A DNA stretch of 64,000 nt from Rhizobium sp. TH2. GTDB taxonomy: Bacteria; Pseudomonadota; Alphaproteobacteria; Rhizobiales; Rhizobiaceae. Both the position numbers and the translations under genes were made by a program. The notes under the pieces were generated by a model. It saw only the letters and a list, made by a program, of their open reading frames with translations, made no database searches and had not been told where the DNA came from. The stretch covers positions 1 through 64,000 of the forward strand of contig NZ_CP062233.1 of assembly GCF_024707525.1 (NCBI RefSeq), read 5' to 3'. Shown here piece after piece: positions 1 through 9,314 of this stretch. Each line of letters starts with the position of its first letter. The first letter of the stretch is position 1.

Positions 1-1236
1 ATGGCGAAGATCAAGCAAGCACCAAGCCCGAAAGCATCCCCGTTGCGGGAGGTAGTGCGACGCCATTCCAACACCCTGTCGAAACAACTCCAAGCCCATC
101 AAGCGAAAATATTCCCTCCGCTCGCTAAAAAAACCATCAGGAACTTTACTCCCGCTGAAGTGGCTAAGTTTCTTGGCCTGGCAGAGGGATACCTCCGGAC
201 GGTCGTAGCAGACTTGGAAGCCCGTCAGGATAATGATTTCAGGCCATCAACCGGCCCCGGCAATCGCCGCGTCTACACTGTCGATGATATGGCAAAGTTG
301 CGAAGGCTTCTGGACGAGACCACGCGTGGAGCAAGAGTGCCCCGTCGATACGTGCAGAACCGGACGGAAGGTGAAGATCTTCAGGTAATCGCCGTGATGA
401 ATTTCAAGGGCGGCTCCGGGAAGACGACGACCGCTGCTCATCTGGCCCAGTACCTTGGATTTCGTGGATATCGCGTGCTCGCAATCGACCTTGATCCGCA
501 GGCGAGCCTTTCAGCCCTATTCGGAACTCAGCCCGAACTTGACGTGGGCGAGAACGAAACGATCTATGGCGCTATTCGCTATGACGACGAGCGCCGGCCG
601 ATGCGGGACGTGATCCGAAAGACATACATCCCTGGTCTCGATTTAATACCGGGAAATATTGAACTTATGGAGTTTGAGCACACCACGCCCAAGGCGCTGA
701 TGCAGAAGAGACCAAATGAACCGATTTTCTTTGCTCGGATCCAGACAGTCATCGAAGAAGTTGGGGACGACTACGATGTGGTGGTGATCGACTGCCCTCC
801 GCAGCTCGGGTTCCTCACGATGTCCGCCCTCACCGCAGCGACTTCGGTCATGATTACCGTGCACCCGCAGATGCTGGATGTAATGTCCATGAACCAGTTC
901 CTCGCAATGACGAGCGATCTGCTTGACGAGATAGCTAGCGTCGGCGCGGATGATCGGAACAACTGGATGAGATTTCTCATCACCCGTTTCGAACCTACCG
1001 ACGGGCCGCAAAACCAGATGGTCGCCCTTCTCCGTAGCATGTTCGATGATGACGTTATGGTGAATTCCATGCTGAAGAGTACGGCGATCTCGGACGCTGG
1101 CTTGACTAACCAAACCCTTTTTGAGGTCGAACGTGGTCAGTTCACGAGAACGACTTATGACCGGGCTCTGGAATCGATGAACAACGTCAATGCCGAGATC
1201 GAAGGTTTAATAAAGCAGGTTTGGGGAAGATCATGA
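1..1236 (+). CDS. repA: Plasmid partitioning ATPase RepA
   Basis: ParA-type ATPase of the repABC cassette (411 aa). With RepB it moves plasmid copies apart and it also autorepresses the operon. The N-terminal ~110 residues look like a helix-turn-helix DNA-binding part (AEVAKFLGLAEGYLR); the deviant Walker A motif KGGSGKTT lies near residues 137-144, and a switch-type VVIDCPPQLG follows near 262. Length is normal for the family. The first base of the window is the A of the start codon, so promoter and operator are outside. The stop codon overlaps the repB start (ATGA), showing translational coupling. Confidence 0.97.
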   Translation: MAKIKQAPSPKASPLREVVRRHSNTLSKQLQAHQAKIFPPLAKKTIRNFTPAEVAKFLGLAEGYLRTVVADLEARQDNDFRPSTGPGNRRVYTVDDMAKLRRLLDETTRGARVPRRYVQNRTEGEDLQVIAVMNFKGGSGKTTTAAHLAQYLGFRGYRVLAIDLDPQASLSALFGTQPELDVGENETIYGAIRYDDERRPMRDVIRKTYIPGLDLIPGNIELMEFEHTTPKALMQKRPNEPIFFARIQTVIEEVGDDYDVVVIDCPPQLGFLTMSALTAATSVMITVHPQMLDVMSMNQFLAMTSDLLDEIASVGADDRNNWMRFLITRFEPTDGPQNQMVALLRSMFDDDVMVNSMLKSTAISDAGLTNQTLFEVERGQFTRTTYDRALESMNNVNAEIEGLIKQVWGRS

Positions 1237-2204
1237 GTCGAAAAGGGATCTTTGACCATCTGAATGATTCAAACGATGAACTGGCCGTGCCTGCTCGACC
1301 ACTTATGAAGCCGAAATCAATGGCCGCTGTGAGCGAAACTATCGGTAGCCTCAACGACCGCACTCGCAGAGCCGACGAGATCGAAAAGCGTCTGGCCGAA
1401 GGACAGGCGGTCGTTGATCTCGACCCCGCCGATATCGATCCTTCTTTCGCGCAAGACCGAATGCCCGGAGACATTGATGGCCTGAAGGCTTCTATCAAGG
1501 AGCAGGGTCAGCAGGTCCCCATTCTGGTTCGCCCACACCCGGAGGCACCGGGCCGCTATCAGGTTGCCTTTGGCCACCGGCGACACCGCGCCGTGAGTGA
1601 GTTGGGTCTTCCGGTCAAATCCATTGTCCGCGATTTGACCGACGAACAGCTTGTCGTAGCACAAGGCCAGGAAAACAATGAGCGACAGGATCTGACGTTC
1701 ATCGAGAAGGCACGGTTCGCTGCCAGGCTGAAAAATCGCTTTCCACGCGATGTGATTATGTCTTCGTTGTCGATCGACAAGAGCACGCTCTCAAAAATGC
1801 TTATGCTTGTCGATGCGCTGCCGGTTGATCTGATTGATGCGATTGGCCCCGCACCAAGTGTGGGTCGGCCCAACTGGCAGCAATTGGCTGATCTTGTAGA
1901 GAAGGGTTCGTCGACGGCCGATGCGACGGAATTTGCAAAGTCGGATTCTGTGCAGGCACTCGCCTCAGAGGATCGGTTCAGGCGTGTTGTCGCTCATCTG
2001 CAGCCAAAGCGTATCACCCGTGGCGCCCCGGAGGTTCTGACGACACCAGGGGGCGAACGTCTCGCACAGATGAAGCAAAACAAGATCAAGATGGAAGTCA
2101 CGATTGACAAGAAGGCGACGCCGGATTTTGCGGCCTTCGTCGTGGAACAACTCCCGGCTCTCTATGAGGCACACCGGGCAGCCAAACAGAAACGGGGAGA
2201 GTAA
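1233..2204 (+). CDS. repB: Plasmid partitioning protein RepB
   Basis: ParB-family centromere-binding partner of RepA (323 aa from this start). The ParB box with GHRRHRA near residues 110-120 and a helix-turn-helix further on are visible. I chose ATG 1233, which overlaps the repA stop by four bases; an in-frame TTG at 1221 would lie inside repA and is unnecessary. Expected to bind palindromes of the form GTT-N4-GC-N4-AAC; one close match lies just after repC. Confidence 0.96.
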   Translation: MSRKGIFDHLNDSNDELAVPARPLMKPKSMAAVSETIGSLNDRTRRADEIEKRLAEGQAVVDLDPADIDPSFAQDRMPGDIDGLKASIKEQGQQVPILVRPHPEAPGRYQVAFGHRRHRAVSELGLPVKSIVRDLTDEQLVVAQGQENNERQDLTFIEKARFAARLKNRFPRDVIMSSLSIDKSTLSKMLMLVDALPVDLIDAIGPAPSVGRPNWQQLADLVEKGSSTADATEFAKSDSVQALASEDRFRRVVAHLQPKRITRGAPEVLTTPGGERLAQMKQNKIKMEVTIDKKATPDFAAFVVEQLPALYEAHRAAKQKRGE

Positions 2205-2205
2205 G

Positions 2206-2263
2206 CCGCAAAAGAAAAGGCCCCACAACGTCGCCGTCGTGGAACCCGATCTGTAAGTCTAGC
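2206..2263 (-). ncRNA. Counter-transcribed RNA (incompatibility RNA) between repB and repC
   Basis: repABC plasmids encode a short antisense RNA in the repB-repC gap that limits repC translation. Here the minus strand shows a TTGACG/GATTCT promoter, then about 20 bases of leader, then an 8-bp stem (complement of 2223-2230 with 2235-2242, one G-U pair, 4-base loop) followed by a T-rich tract reading GGCCTTTTCTTTT. The stem with T-rich tail looks like the intrinsic terminator of this RNA. Ends are approximate: the start is inferred from the promoter, the end from the T tract. Confidence 0.8.
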
Positions 2264-2269
2264 AGCTAC

Positions 2270-2298
2270 AGAATCGCATTTCCTCGAATTCTCGTCAA
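2270..2298 (-). promoter_or_regulatory. Promoter of the counter-transcribed RNA
   Basis: On the minus strand TTGACG (complement of 2293-2298) is followed, after exactly 17 bases, by GATTCT (complement of 2270-2275) with a TG two bases before the -10 (extended -10 form). Position and direction fit the antisense RNA. Confidence 0.7.
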
Positions 2299-2354
2299 GA
2301 GCCTTTGGCACCGTTTTGGTGAGCGAATTTCTTTTGCCTTTTGAAAGGTGAGAG

Positions 2355-3566
2355 ATGATGCAAACGGGAACTGTAACGACGCCATTCGGGCGGCGGCCAA
2401 TGACGCTCGCGCTCGTGCGGCGGCAGACGACTGAAATCAAAGCTGGGAAGACAGCAGAAAAGTGGAAAGTGTTCCGCGACGCATCGGCAGCAATGAGTCA
2501 GCTCGCCATCCAGTCGAATAGCCTTGCTGTGCTCGATGCCTTGCTGACCTTTTATCCAGAGAACGAGCTGCGCCAGGACGCGCAAATGATCGTATTTCCG
2601 TCCAACACCCAGCTCGCATTGCGAGCGCACGGTATGGCTGGCGCCACGTTACGTCGGCACCTCGCCGTGCTGGTGGAGGCCGGGCTGATCGTACGCAGGG
2701 ATAGCGCCAACGGCAAGCGATACGCTCGTAAGGACAATACAGGGGCCGTCGAAGCCGCTTTCGGCTTCGATCTTTCTCCCCTTCTGGCGCGCTCGGAGGA
2801 GCTGGCGCTGATGGCGCAAAAGGTCATGGCTGATCGCGCCACTTTCAGGAAGGCAAAGGAGAGCTTGACGATTTGCCGCCGCGACGTCCGCAAGCTGCTT
2901 ACCGCGGCGATGGAGGAGGGTGCGGACGGCGACTGGGAGGGTATAGAAGAGATGTACGTTCGATTGGTCGCCAGGATCCCGCGCGTGCCGACGCTCGCCG
3001 AAATCACCGCGGTACTCGACGAGATGCAAATGCTTCACGAGGAAGTCGTCAACCGATTGGAAATTCGGGAGTTTTCGGAAATTAATATCGCCAATGCTGC
3101 TCACAATGAGCAGCACATACAGAATTCAAACACCGAATCCCCAAATGAACTTGAACCATGCTCCGAAAAAGAGCAGGGCGCGAAGCCGAGTGCAACGGGC
3201 CTGCCGAACCGCGATCCGATAAAAGCATTCCCGCTTGGAATGGTGCTGAGGGCCTGCCCAACGATAGCCGATTACGGCAAGGGTGGGGCAATTGAGAACT
3301 GGCGGGATCTCATGTCCGCTGCAGTGGTGGTTCGATCGATGCTGGGTGTTAGCCCCTCGGCTTATCAGGATGCCTGTGAAGCCATGGGGCCAGAGAATGC
3401 CGCCGTGGCCGTGGCCTGCATCCTGGAGCGAGCGAACTTCATCAACTCGGCCGGGGGATACCTGCGAGATCTGACACGGCGGGTCGAGCGGCAAGAGTTT
3501 TCGCTCGGGCCGATGATTATGGCGCTGCTGAAATCAAACGGGGAGGTTGGCTTGAAGGCGGGATAG
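2355..3566 (+). CDS. repC: Replication initiator RepC
   Basis: Initiator protein of repABC plasmids (403 aa), which binds an origin inside its own coding sequence. The N-terminal motif TTPFGRRPMTLALV is the family signature and a winged-helix replication domain follows (LRRHLAVLVEAGLIVRRDS, near residues 95-113). Two ATG codons in tandem (2355, 2358) are possible; GGTGAG just upstream fits 2358 slightly better in spacing. The 150-base gap to repB is the usual place of the antisense RNA. Confidence 0.96.
   Translation: MMQTGTVTTPFGRRPMTLALVRRQTTEIKAGKTAEKWKVFRDASAAMSQLAIQSNSLAVLDALLTFYPENELRQDAQMIVFPSNTQLALRAHGMAGATLRRHLAVLVEAGLIVRRDSANGKRYARKDNTGAVEAAFGFDLSPLLARSEELALMAQKVMADRATFRKAKESLTICRRDVRKLLTAAMEEGADGDWEGIEEMYVRLVARIPRVPTLAEITAVLDEMQMLHEEVVNRLEIREFSEINIANAAHNEQHIQNSNTESPNELEPCSEKEQGAKPSATGLPNRDPIKAFPLGMVLRACPTIADYGKGGAIENWRDLMSAAVVVRSMLGVSPSAYQDACEAMGPENAAVAVACILERANFINSAGGYLRDLTRRVERQEFSLGPMIMALLKSNGEVGLKAG
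3058..3150 (+). other. Candidate origin of replication (AT-rich stretch inside repC)
   Basis: repABC origins are known to lie inside repC, usually in an AT-rich central stretch. This segment is clearly AT-richer than the rest of the gene (for example GGAAATTAATATCGCC) and contains a short dyad, GCTGCTCA near 3097 with TGAGCAGC near 3109. Assignment is by position and composition only. Confidence 0.35.
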
Positions 3567-3568
3567 CC

Positions 3569-3584
3569 GTTGGCAGCTGCCTAC
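3569..3584 (+). other. parS-like centromere palindrome
   Basis: The 16-mer GTTGGCAGCTGCCTAC begins three bases after the repC stop codon. It matches the RepB-binding consensus GTT-N4-GC-N4-AAC at all but one position (TAC for AAC) and its ten central bases are a perfect palindrome. Some repABC plasmids carry their partition site just downstream of repC, which agrees with this location. Confidence 0.55.
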
Positions 3585-4763
3585 ATTCTTAACCGACTGT
3601 AAAATAACTGTTTTTCGAGCTGGACGCTATCGGTCTTCGAATAAGGCCTTAAAAGGTTCTTGCCACACCAGATTTCACTCCCGGAACTCAAGTTCTCACT
3701 TGAAGCATGCGCTGATGTTGCTAGGCCATCTCAAGCGATGGCTATCGGCTCGATCTGGCGACGTTTTCAGCGGCAGGTGGAAGGTCTTCGGACTTTGATA
3801 TTTGAAGGCACCGCGCTGGAGAACTGCATCGAGGCCAAGACAGTCTTTCTTGCTCATGAGTTTTGGTCTCGCGACGTGAGACACAGCACGGTCGCCGAGC
3901 TTCATCCATCCCGCTAGAGCTTTGACGGTTGACTCCAGTCCCTTGTCGTTGACGGTGATCTCCAGTTTCTGATCAAAGCGCCTTTTCTGCCATCAGCTTG
4001 GTCCGAAGGATCCTGCCGAGGAACAATATCCGGCCACCACAAGAGCCAGCGATTGATGTGATTTTCCACTGTCGTCTATACGGAATCTGGGGCGTCGAGC
4101 GCTCGGGCGTCTAGGATGGCGACTGGCTGCAAGTTGCCGTGATTTGGTAGCTTGTCGAACCACGCGCAACGGTGAGATCAATGCAGGACAACAACTTCCT
4201 CTAATGGGGCTCCGGCTTGCGAGTAGGTGTAGAAGGTGATGGAAAGAGGCTCAGTCAACGGTTCCTCCGGGAGCATTTCCGGCGGTGCGCCCCCGCCGTC
4301 CCATGCTCATTGACCCCTGGTGATCGGGGAACTCGATGCCATTTCGGGTGGCACCAACCGGTAGCAGGAACAGTGCGTACTGCTTCGGCGCAAAGCTGTA
4401 TCTCATTGAATTTGTCATGAAATTTCTTCACTTTTCCGCCCCAATGCCCCGGCACCTGGACCGATGGCCGCGAGTAGATTGAGAGACCGCGGCCGCAGGG
4501 AAGGGAAGTTGGCAAGGAGGCGGAGGGCGGCGAAGTCCGCACGATTTGCCCCGCGTTTAGTCGGTCAATCACACGTCATTGGTACCCGATTCCATCATCC
4601 TGGCAAACTGAACAGACGGTCACCGGTGGTTGGAATGAGGCGGATGCCGGCCGGAAACAGTGAGGGCGGCGGTTTGAGCGGGAGGGAGAGGGGGGAAGGG
4701 GCGTTTTCGGTGGGTTGAGGGTGTCGGAGAGAGGCTTCGGCCAGCCCGCCACGGAGAAACGAC
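3585..4763. other. Gene-poor spacer of about 1.2 kb
   Basis: I see no convincing gene. Short open frames on both strands (for example a TTG-started frame 3660-3917) lack ribosome sites and recognisable motifs. The last ~250 bases, purine-rich, resemble the leader that usually precedes the ParB-like plasmid gene that follows. Confidence 0.5.
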
Positions 4764-5139
4764 ATGGCACAGGCCATACAGAAAATCACGCTCAATGCAG
4801 GGCGCGACATCCCCTTCAGCAAGCTCGTGCTCAGCCAGCAGAACGTGCGCAAGGTCAAGGCAGGCGTCTCGATCGAGGAGCTTGCTGACGAAGATGCCCT
4901 AAGCCGCCCGGCTGCTGGAAGGCAGTGGTTGGCTCCCCGAGGTGCTGCGGCTTCCGGTCGACGCGACCCTCGCCGAACCCGACGATGCCTCAGTGTCGGA
5001 TGCGGATGGCATCGATGACGAAGTCATGGAAAGTGCCGACGTCGAACTTCCTGCCTTCCTGACAGAAGGGGTGGATGCCGAAGAAACATCCACCGATCTT
5101 GCAGAGGGTGGTGACGCGCACCTCGAAGCGGCGGAATAA
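4764..5139 (+). pseudogene. ParB-like plasmid protein, internally deleted and out of frame
   Basis: The first ~45 codons (MAQAIQKITL, then RDIPFSKLVLSQQNVRKVK and SIEELA) match the start of large ParB-family proteins of rhizobial plasmids, usually about 600-700 residues. From about 4903 a different frame encodes what looks like the C-terminus of the same protein (LLEGSGWLPEVLRLP, then an acidic tail ending HLEAAE). The middle, including the ParB core and DNA-binding region, is gone. The join near 4890-4903 shifts the frame, so the product would stop early. A good leader and a terminator remain. Confidence 0.8.
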
Positions 5140-5166
5140 TCGCGCCCAAACCCATCGCTCAATGGA

Positions 5167-5191
5167 GGCCCGACTAAACGTCGGGCCTTTT
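5167..5191 (+). terminator. Intrinsic terminator after the ParB-like remnant
   Basis: GGCCCGAC, loop TAAAC, GTCGGGCC, then TTTT: a perfect 8-bp stem with a T tract, 28 bases after the stop codon. Confidence 0.88.
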
Positions 5192-5203
5192 GATGTCTGA
5201 ACA

Positions 5204-6376
5204 TTGGAAACAATGCGTTTCGGGCGCTCGGAGGATAATCTCGAATCCCAATATGCCCGCGATGCGCTCCGGCAGTTCTATAAGCTGATCCACGGCGGCG
5301 GGGTCGCAGGATGTTCGCTGGAAAAATTCGAGACCATCACCGGCCTGTCGCTGAGCGCGGAAGAAGGCGGCCTCAAGGACGAGTTGCCGCCGATCCATAC
5401 CTTCCTCAACCGCATGCTGGCGCTCACCATCGCCATGCAGAACTTGCTCTTCGACGCCTTCGAGCAGTTATTGGCCGCCCGCATCGAGGGCGCGATCGCA
5501 GCGGGAGTCTACGACAAGGGCCTGGAGACACTGACAGCGGACCGGATGACGGTGACGGCCAGACAACTGGTGTACACCCATCCCGTCACCGGAGCGCAGT
5601 CGCATCTCCTGACGATCGAACGCATGGACCGCAACGAGCCGATGCCGCTTGGTGACGCCTTGGGACTCGCTGCGCGAGATCCCCGTGCCATGTTGATGCT
5701 CAACGACAAGCCGGGCCGTGCGGCCGTGCAGATACCAACACGGTCGGTCATGCTCGATGACGGCTCGATCCAGCCGCGCGTGGCGCTCATCCGACCGATG
5801 GACGAAAACCGCTTCGAGGTGCGCCAGCTCGCCGAAACGAACTGGGAGGAAGCGGACGAGCAGAGCTTTTCCGCCGCCTGGAACGCGGAAGTCGGCGATC
5901 TTCCGGAGTTCTCCGTATCGACCATGCATGTCGTCTCCGGCCTCCTGTTGCCGATCTGGAAACTGCTGCCGCAGGATTATTGCCGGGTCTATCGCCTTGA
6001 GACCGACGAGGGCGAACGTATCGTCGGCCGCTTGATATCGGCGGAGGGGCTCTCCCGGCTTTGCCGGAATTTCGGGCTCGACCAAACGGAGGTCATCACC
6101 GCCGCACAGGTCTGGCAATCGCTGCTCGGCGGGACCTCGGTCGTCGCACTCGCCGGCAACATGACGCTGCGGCGCGCTCGAGTGATGAATGACTATCGCG
6201 TCGAGCTCGCTGGCTTCACCGACGGGATGCGCGACAGGCTGAGGTCCATCGGTCTCTTCTCCGAAATGATCGCCTGGAAGGTGAGGTTCTTTGTCCCGAC
6301 CACGGACGAGGGGCCCGCGATCCTTTCACGGCTTATCGAGCGCCATCGCGTCGTCGATGTCGCCGGCCGGACGTGA
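5204..6376 (+). pseudogene. Strawberry-notch-type helicase, C-terminal remnant
   Basis: The 390 codons match the C-terminal quarter of very large strawberry-notch-like SF2 helicase/methylase proteins of alphaproteobacterial plasmids (intact length about 1,400 aa). Typical family stretches are DNLESQYARDALRQ, DELPPIHTFLNRMLAL, SVMLDDGSIQPRV and GLLLPIWKLLP. The ATPase motifs and methylase region are absent. The fragment begins directly after a terminator with only TTG 5204 or ATG 5213 as starts, so it is a 5'-truncated relic; whether a stable C-terminal protein is made is unknown. In intact plasmids this gene follows the ParB-like gene, so one deletion could have removed both middles. Confidence 0.78.
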
Positions 6377-6391
6377 TGGAGGCCATACACC

Positions 6392-7429
6392 ATGCTCTCC
6401 GCCTCGCAATTGGCGGATCGTCTGGCGCGCGATGCCGAGGCGGTCTGCCGTTATTATCTCTCCGCCGGCCATCGGGCCGGCAATTACTGGGTCGTCGGCG
6501 ACGACGCCAACAGCAAGGGGAAGTCGCTTTACGTTCATCTCTGCGGACCCCGCAAGGGCAGGTGGGCGGACGCGGCGACCACCCAGTATGGTGACCTGCT
6601 CGATCTCGTGCGCGAATCCTGTGGACTGGTCGATTTCCGCGACGTTGCCGATGAGGCGCGGCGTTTCCTGAACGAACCTCAGTCCAGACCGGTTTCGTCC
6701 CGCAGGGAGGAGTCCCTCGACAGCCTGCCGGTCGAAAGGCCGGCTGGGGAACGTGCAACACGCCTGTTCCGTATGACGCAGCCGCTCTCCGGCACGCTTG
6801 CTGACAGCTACCTGCGCCAGCGTGGCATCCTGCGCGCGTCGTTGCATCCCTCGCTCCGCTTCCACGCGTCCTGCTACTATCGTGATCTCGTCAGCGGCAG
6901 GACGAGCAGTTATCCAGCGCTGATCGCAGCCGTGACCGATCAAGCCGGCGCGATTACCGGCGTGCATCGCACCTGGCTGGATCCGGACGGTGGCGGCAAG
7001 GCGAGGGTCGATGATCCCCGCCGTGCGCTTGGCGGGCTGCTCGGCAACGCCGTGCGGTTCCGCTTTCCTGTCGATGGCCTCGTGCCTGTCGTGGCGGCGG
7101 GCGAGGGGCTCGAGAGCATGTTGTCGCTCTCGCATGTGATGCCCGATATGCCGATCGTCTCGGCGCTGACGGCCAATCACCTTGCCGCGTTCCGGCCGCC
7201 AACCGGGTGCCTGCGCCTCTACGTCGCCGCTGACGCGGATGCCGCTGGCCGGCATGGCATCGAGGGATTGAGCCGCCGAACGCAGGCGTTTGGCATCCTG
7301 CCGCTTGTGCTCACCCCTGAGCTCGGCGACTTCAACGAGGATCTGCGCCGGCTTGGACCGGAGCGGCTCATCGCAAATCTTCGGGCACAGCTCGCACAGG
7401 AGGACGCTCAAGTCTTTCTGCCCGCCTGA
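6392..7429 (+). CDS. Toprim domain protein (plasmid primase-like)
   Basis: A 345-aa protein of the family found next to the helicase gene on rhizobial plasmids. An N-terminal zinc-finger-like/primase-associated segment (GNYWVVGDD, GRWADA, DLLDLV) precedes a C-terminal Toprim fold: acidic residue in AAGEGLES near 235, then the AADADAAGRHG motif near 273 and GDFNEDL near 308. Toprim proteins carry out primase or topoisomerase-type metal-dependent chemistry, so a role in plasmid DNA priming is likely but inferred. It sits 15 bases after the helicase remnant. Confidence 0.85.
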   Translation: MLSASQLADRLARDAEAVCRYYLSAGHRAGNYWVVGDDANSKGKSLYVHLCGPRKGRWADAATTQYGDLLDLVRESCGLVDFRDVADEARRFLNEPQSRPVSSRREESLDSLPVERPAGERATRLFRMTQPLSGTLADSYLRQRGILRASLHPSLRFHASCYYRDLVSGRTSSYPALIAAVTDQAGAITGVHRTWLDPDGGGKARVDDPRRALGGLLGNAVRFRFPVDGLVPVVAAGEGLESMLSLSHVMPDMPIVSALTANHLAAFRPPTGCLRLYVAADADAAGRHGIEGLSRRTQAFGILPLVLTPELGDFNEDLRRLGPERLIANLRAQLAQEDAQVFLPA

Positions 7430-7806
7430 TTTGGCCTTGAGGAACGCGAGGGGCTGGCGCGGGGGCGTAGAGAAGGGGGGCTCTGCCAGTCGCCGTCCGG
7501 ATGGCGCGCGCCTGCGGGCCTGGCGAGAGGCGACCCTTACCAGACGGCGGGCGAGCCTTCAGCGGGTCAGTCAGGTTTCTTCCCCGCGCCGGCTTTTTAG
7601 TCCGCATCGGCCGGTCCGAAAACCGGTTCCCACTTTTCGGGCCGATGCGGCAGCCGGCGCTCCTCGCGGGCCAAGAAACCCTCCCTCAACCGCCCGGCGC
7701 TGCGCTGGGCCGCTTCGCTGCGCTCGCGGTTCCGGCCCCGCCCGCCGCCTGAACAGGGATCGCCGTCAGGCCGCGAGAGGCGCGGCCCAACCCGACGGAG
7801 ACCATC
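7430..7806. other. GC-rich spacer before the DUF2493 gene
   Basis: About 380 bases with no supported gene. It contains GC-rich repeated words typical of leaders preceding such plasmid genes; a similar CGG-rich leader precedes the small gene at 11102. The ATG of the next gene has GGAGACC shortly upstream. Confidence 0.5.
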
Positions 7807-8748
7807 ATGAACCTGACCCTTCCCATCGCCGACGCCTTCGAGCCGCACCACGCGTCTTCCCCGACGGACCGCTTCATCTACGAGATGCAAGTCTTTGGCT
7901 ACCGCCCGTTTCAGGACGAGCCGGATCCGCGGCTGCTACCAGAAGAGCCGGTCGTCCAGTCGGCGCTGACCGCGATGTTCTCCGCAATGTTTGAGATGCT
8001 CGGCGACACGCGGCTGGAGCCCGATCTCGAAGATCTTCTCTGGTCGACGGTCAATCTCTTCCACCGCGCCGGCGAGCGTATCCAGCGCGAGCTTCAGCGC
8101 AACGAGGACGCACAGCGCAACGGCCAGCGTGAACAGGACGGCTCCGAGGTGAAGTCGGTCGAGCTCGAGCGACACATCGTCGAAGGCATCTCGCTTCTGG
8201 AGCGCCGCAACGCCTTCGAGTACATGCGCGACTACGCAGCCGATCTCTTCGAGGCGCAGACCGGAACGCCCTGGCGGCCGCGCACCGGCTCGAAGGTCAA
8301 TCACGCCAACATGACCGCGGCGATGATCGACTCCCGGGATTTCCTCTCTGCCCGCCGGCATGCCGAGACCGAGGTGCTGATCCCGGCCGGTACCAAGATT
8401 GCCTTCGGCGGCGGCACCGACTACAACGATCACGACCGGATCTGGGCGAAACTCGATCAGGCTCTCGCCAAATATCCCGACATGGTGCTGCTGCACGGCG
8501 GATCGCCGAAAGGCGCCGAACGCATCGCCGCCTGCTGGGCGGAAACCCGCAAGGTGACGCAGATCGCCTTTAAGCCCAACTGGACGAAGCACGCCAAGGC
8601 AGCACCCTTCCGCCGCAACGACGATATGCTCTCGGTCATGCCATCAGGCGTCGTCGCCTTTCCCGGCTCCGGCATCACCGGCAATCTCGTCGACAAGGCC
8701 CGACAACTCGGCATCCCGGTCTGGCAGGTCCAGGGAGACGGCGCGTGA
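7807..8748 (+). CDS. DUF2493 protein with SLOG fold
   Basis: A 313-aa protein. The N-terminal ~190 residues are helical and charged; the C-terminal ~120 residues form the DUF2493 (YspA/cpYpsA-type SLOG) domain: KIAFGGGTDYNDHDRIW, VLLHGGSPKGAERIA and VVAFPGSGITGNLV, the glycine-rich and acidic positions expected for binding a nucleotide-derived ligand. SLOG domains often act as nucleotide sensors or processing enzymes in conflict systems. DUF2493 genes sit at this place in many rhizobial plasmids; the substrate is unknown. Confidence 0.85.
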   Translation: MNLTLPIADAFEPHHASSPTDRFIYEMQVFGYRPFQDEPDPRLLPEEPVVQSALTAMFSAMFEMLGDTRLEPDLEDLLWSTVNLFHRAGERIQRELQRNEDAQRNGQREQDGSEVKSVELERHIVEGISLLERRNAFEYMRDYAADLFEAQTGTPWRPRTGSKVNHANMTAAMIDSRDFLSARRHAETEVLIPAGTKIAFGGGTDYNDHDRIWAKLDQALAKYPDMVLLHGGSPKGAERIAACWAETRKVTQIAFKPNWTKHAKAAPFRRNDDMLSVMPSGVVAFPGSGITGNLVDKARQLGIPVWQVQGDGA

Positions 8749-8807
8749 GCGCGACGACGGAAGCGTATGGTGTAATCGGGTGCGTCTCGTGCCCGGTTAT
8801 GCCTGTG

Positions 8808-9314
8808 TCATGCCGATGGTGGGTGCAGCCTTGTGTCGAGAGCGAAAGCCTCCTGAAACTTCAGCGAATAGGCGCCTGTCGCGGCACTCGCCACAAAGAG
8901 GAGGTTCCAACTATGCGTCGACACCGCGCTCGGGATCGCGACAAAGGCATGCTTTCGCAGCAGTTCGTCGCCGAACGCCTGCTGGCCGGCGCTCGGAATT
9001 CCGGGGCGCAGCCAGTTGGGATTGGGAATGGTCGACGGGTCGACGACATGTACCGCGGAGATATCGGCGACGACGGCCGCGGTCAGGATGTGCGGAACAG
9101 TATCCAGCGCGCGAAACCCCTTGTGAACCGCGACTTCGAGGATCGCGGTCGACGGGTCGATCGAGCAGTAGACCGCCCGCACGCCCTTGCTATTCCAGCG
9201 GCCGCCGACACGATAGGCGCCTTCACCGCTATCCCATGTCGGGGCATAGGCGGCTTGGTCGAGCCGCCAGGCGATCAGCTCGGAACCGCCGAGCGCAATC
9301 GGCAGAGGCGTCAT
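8808..9314 (-). CDS. RES-domain toxin
   Basis: A 168-aa protein of the RES family, toxins that degrade cellular NAD+ (phosphorylase/glycohydrolase activity known from the family). The signature GGRWNSKGVRAVYCS near residues 37-51 and the following SIDPSTAILEV helix are present, with the conserved arginine, tyrosine and glutamate. Its ATG overlaps the stop of the upstream antitoxin by four bases (9311-9314), the usual arrangement for this module. It is convergent with the DUF2493 gene. Likely plasmid-stabilising. Confidence 0.9.
   Translation of the reverse strand: MTPLPIALGGSELIAWRLDQAAYAPTWDSGEGAYRVGGRWNSKGVRAVYCSIDPSTAILEVAVHKGFRALDTVPHILTAAVVADISAVHVVDPSTIPNPNWLRPGIPSAGQQAFGDELLRKHAFVAIPSAVSTHSWNLLFVASAATGAYSLKFQEAFALDTRLHPPSA

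Noticed and set aside
3660..3917. 85-codon TTG-started frame after repC
   Set aside because: No ribosome site, no recognisable motif, rare start.
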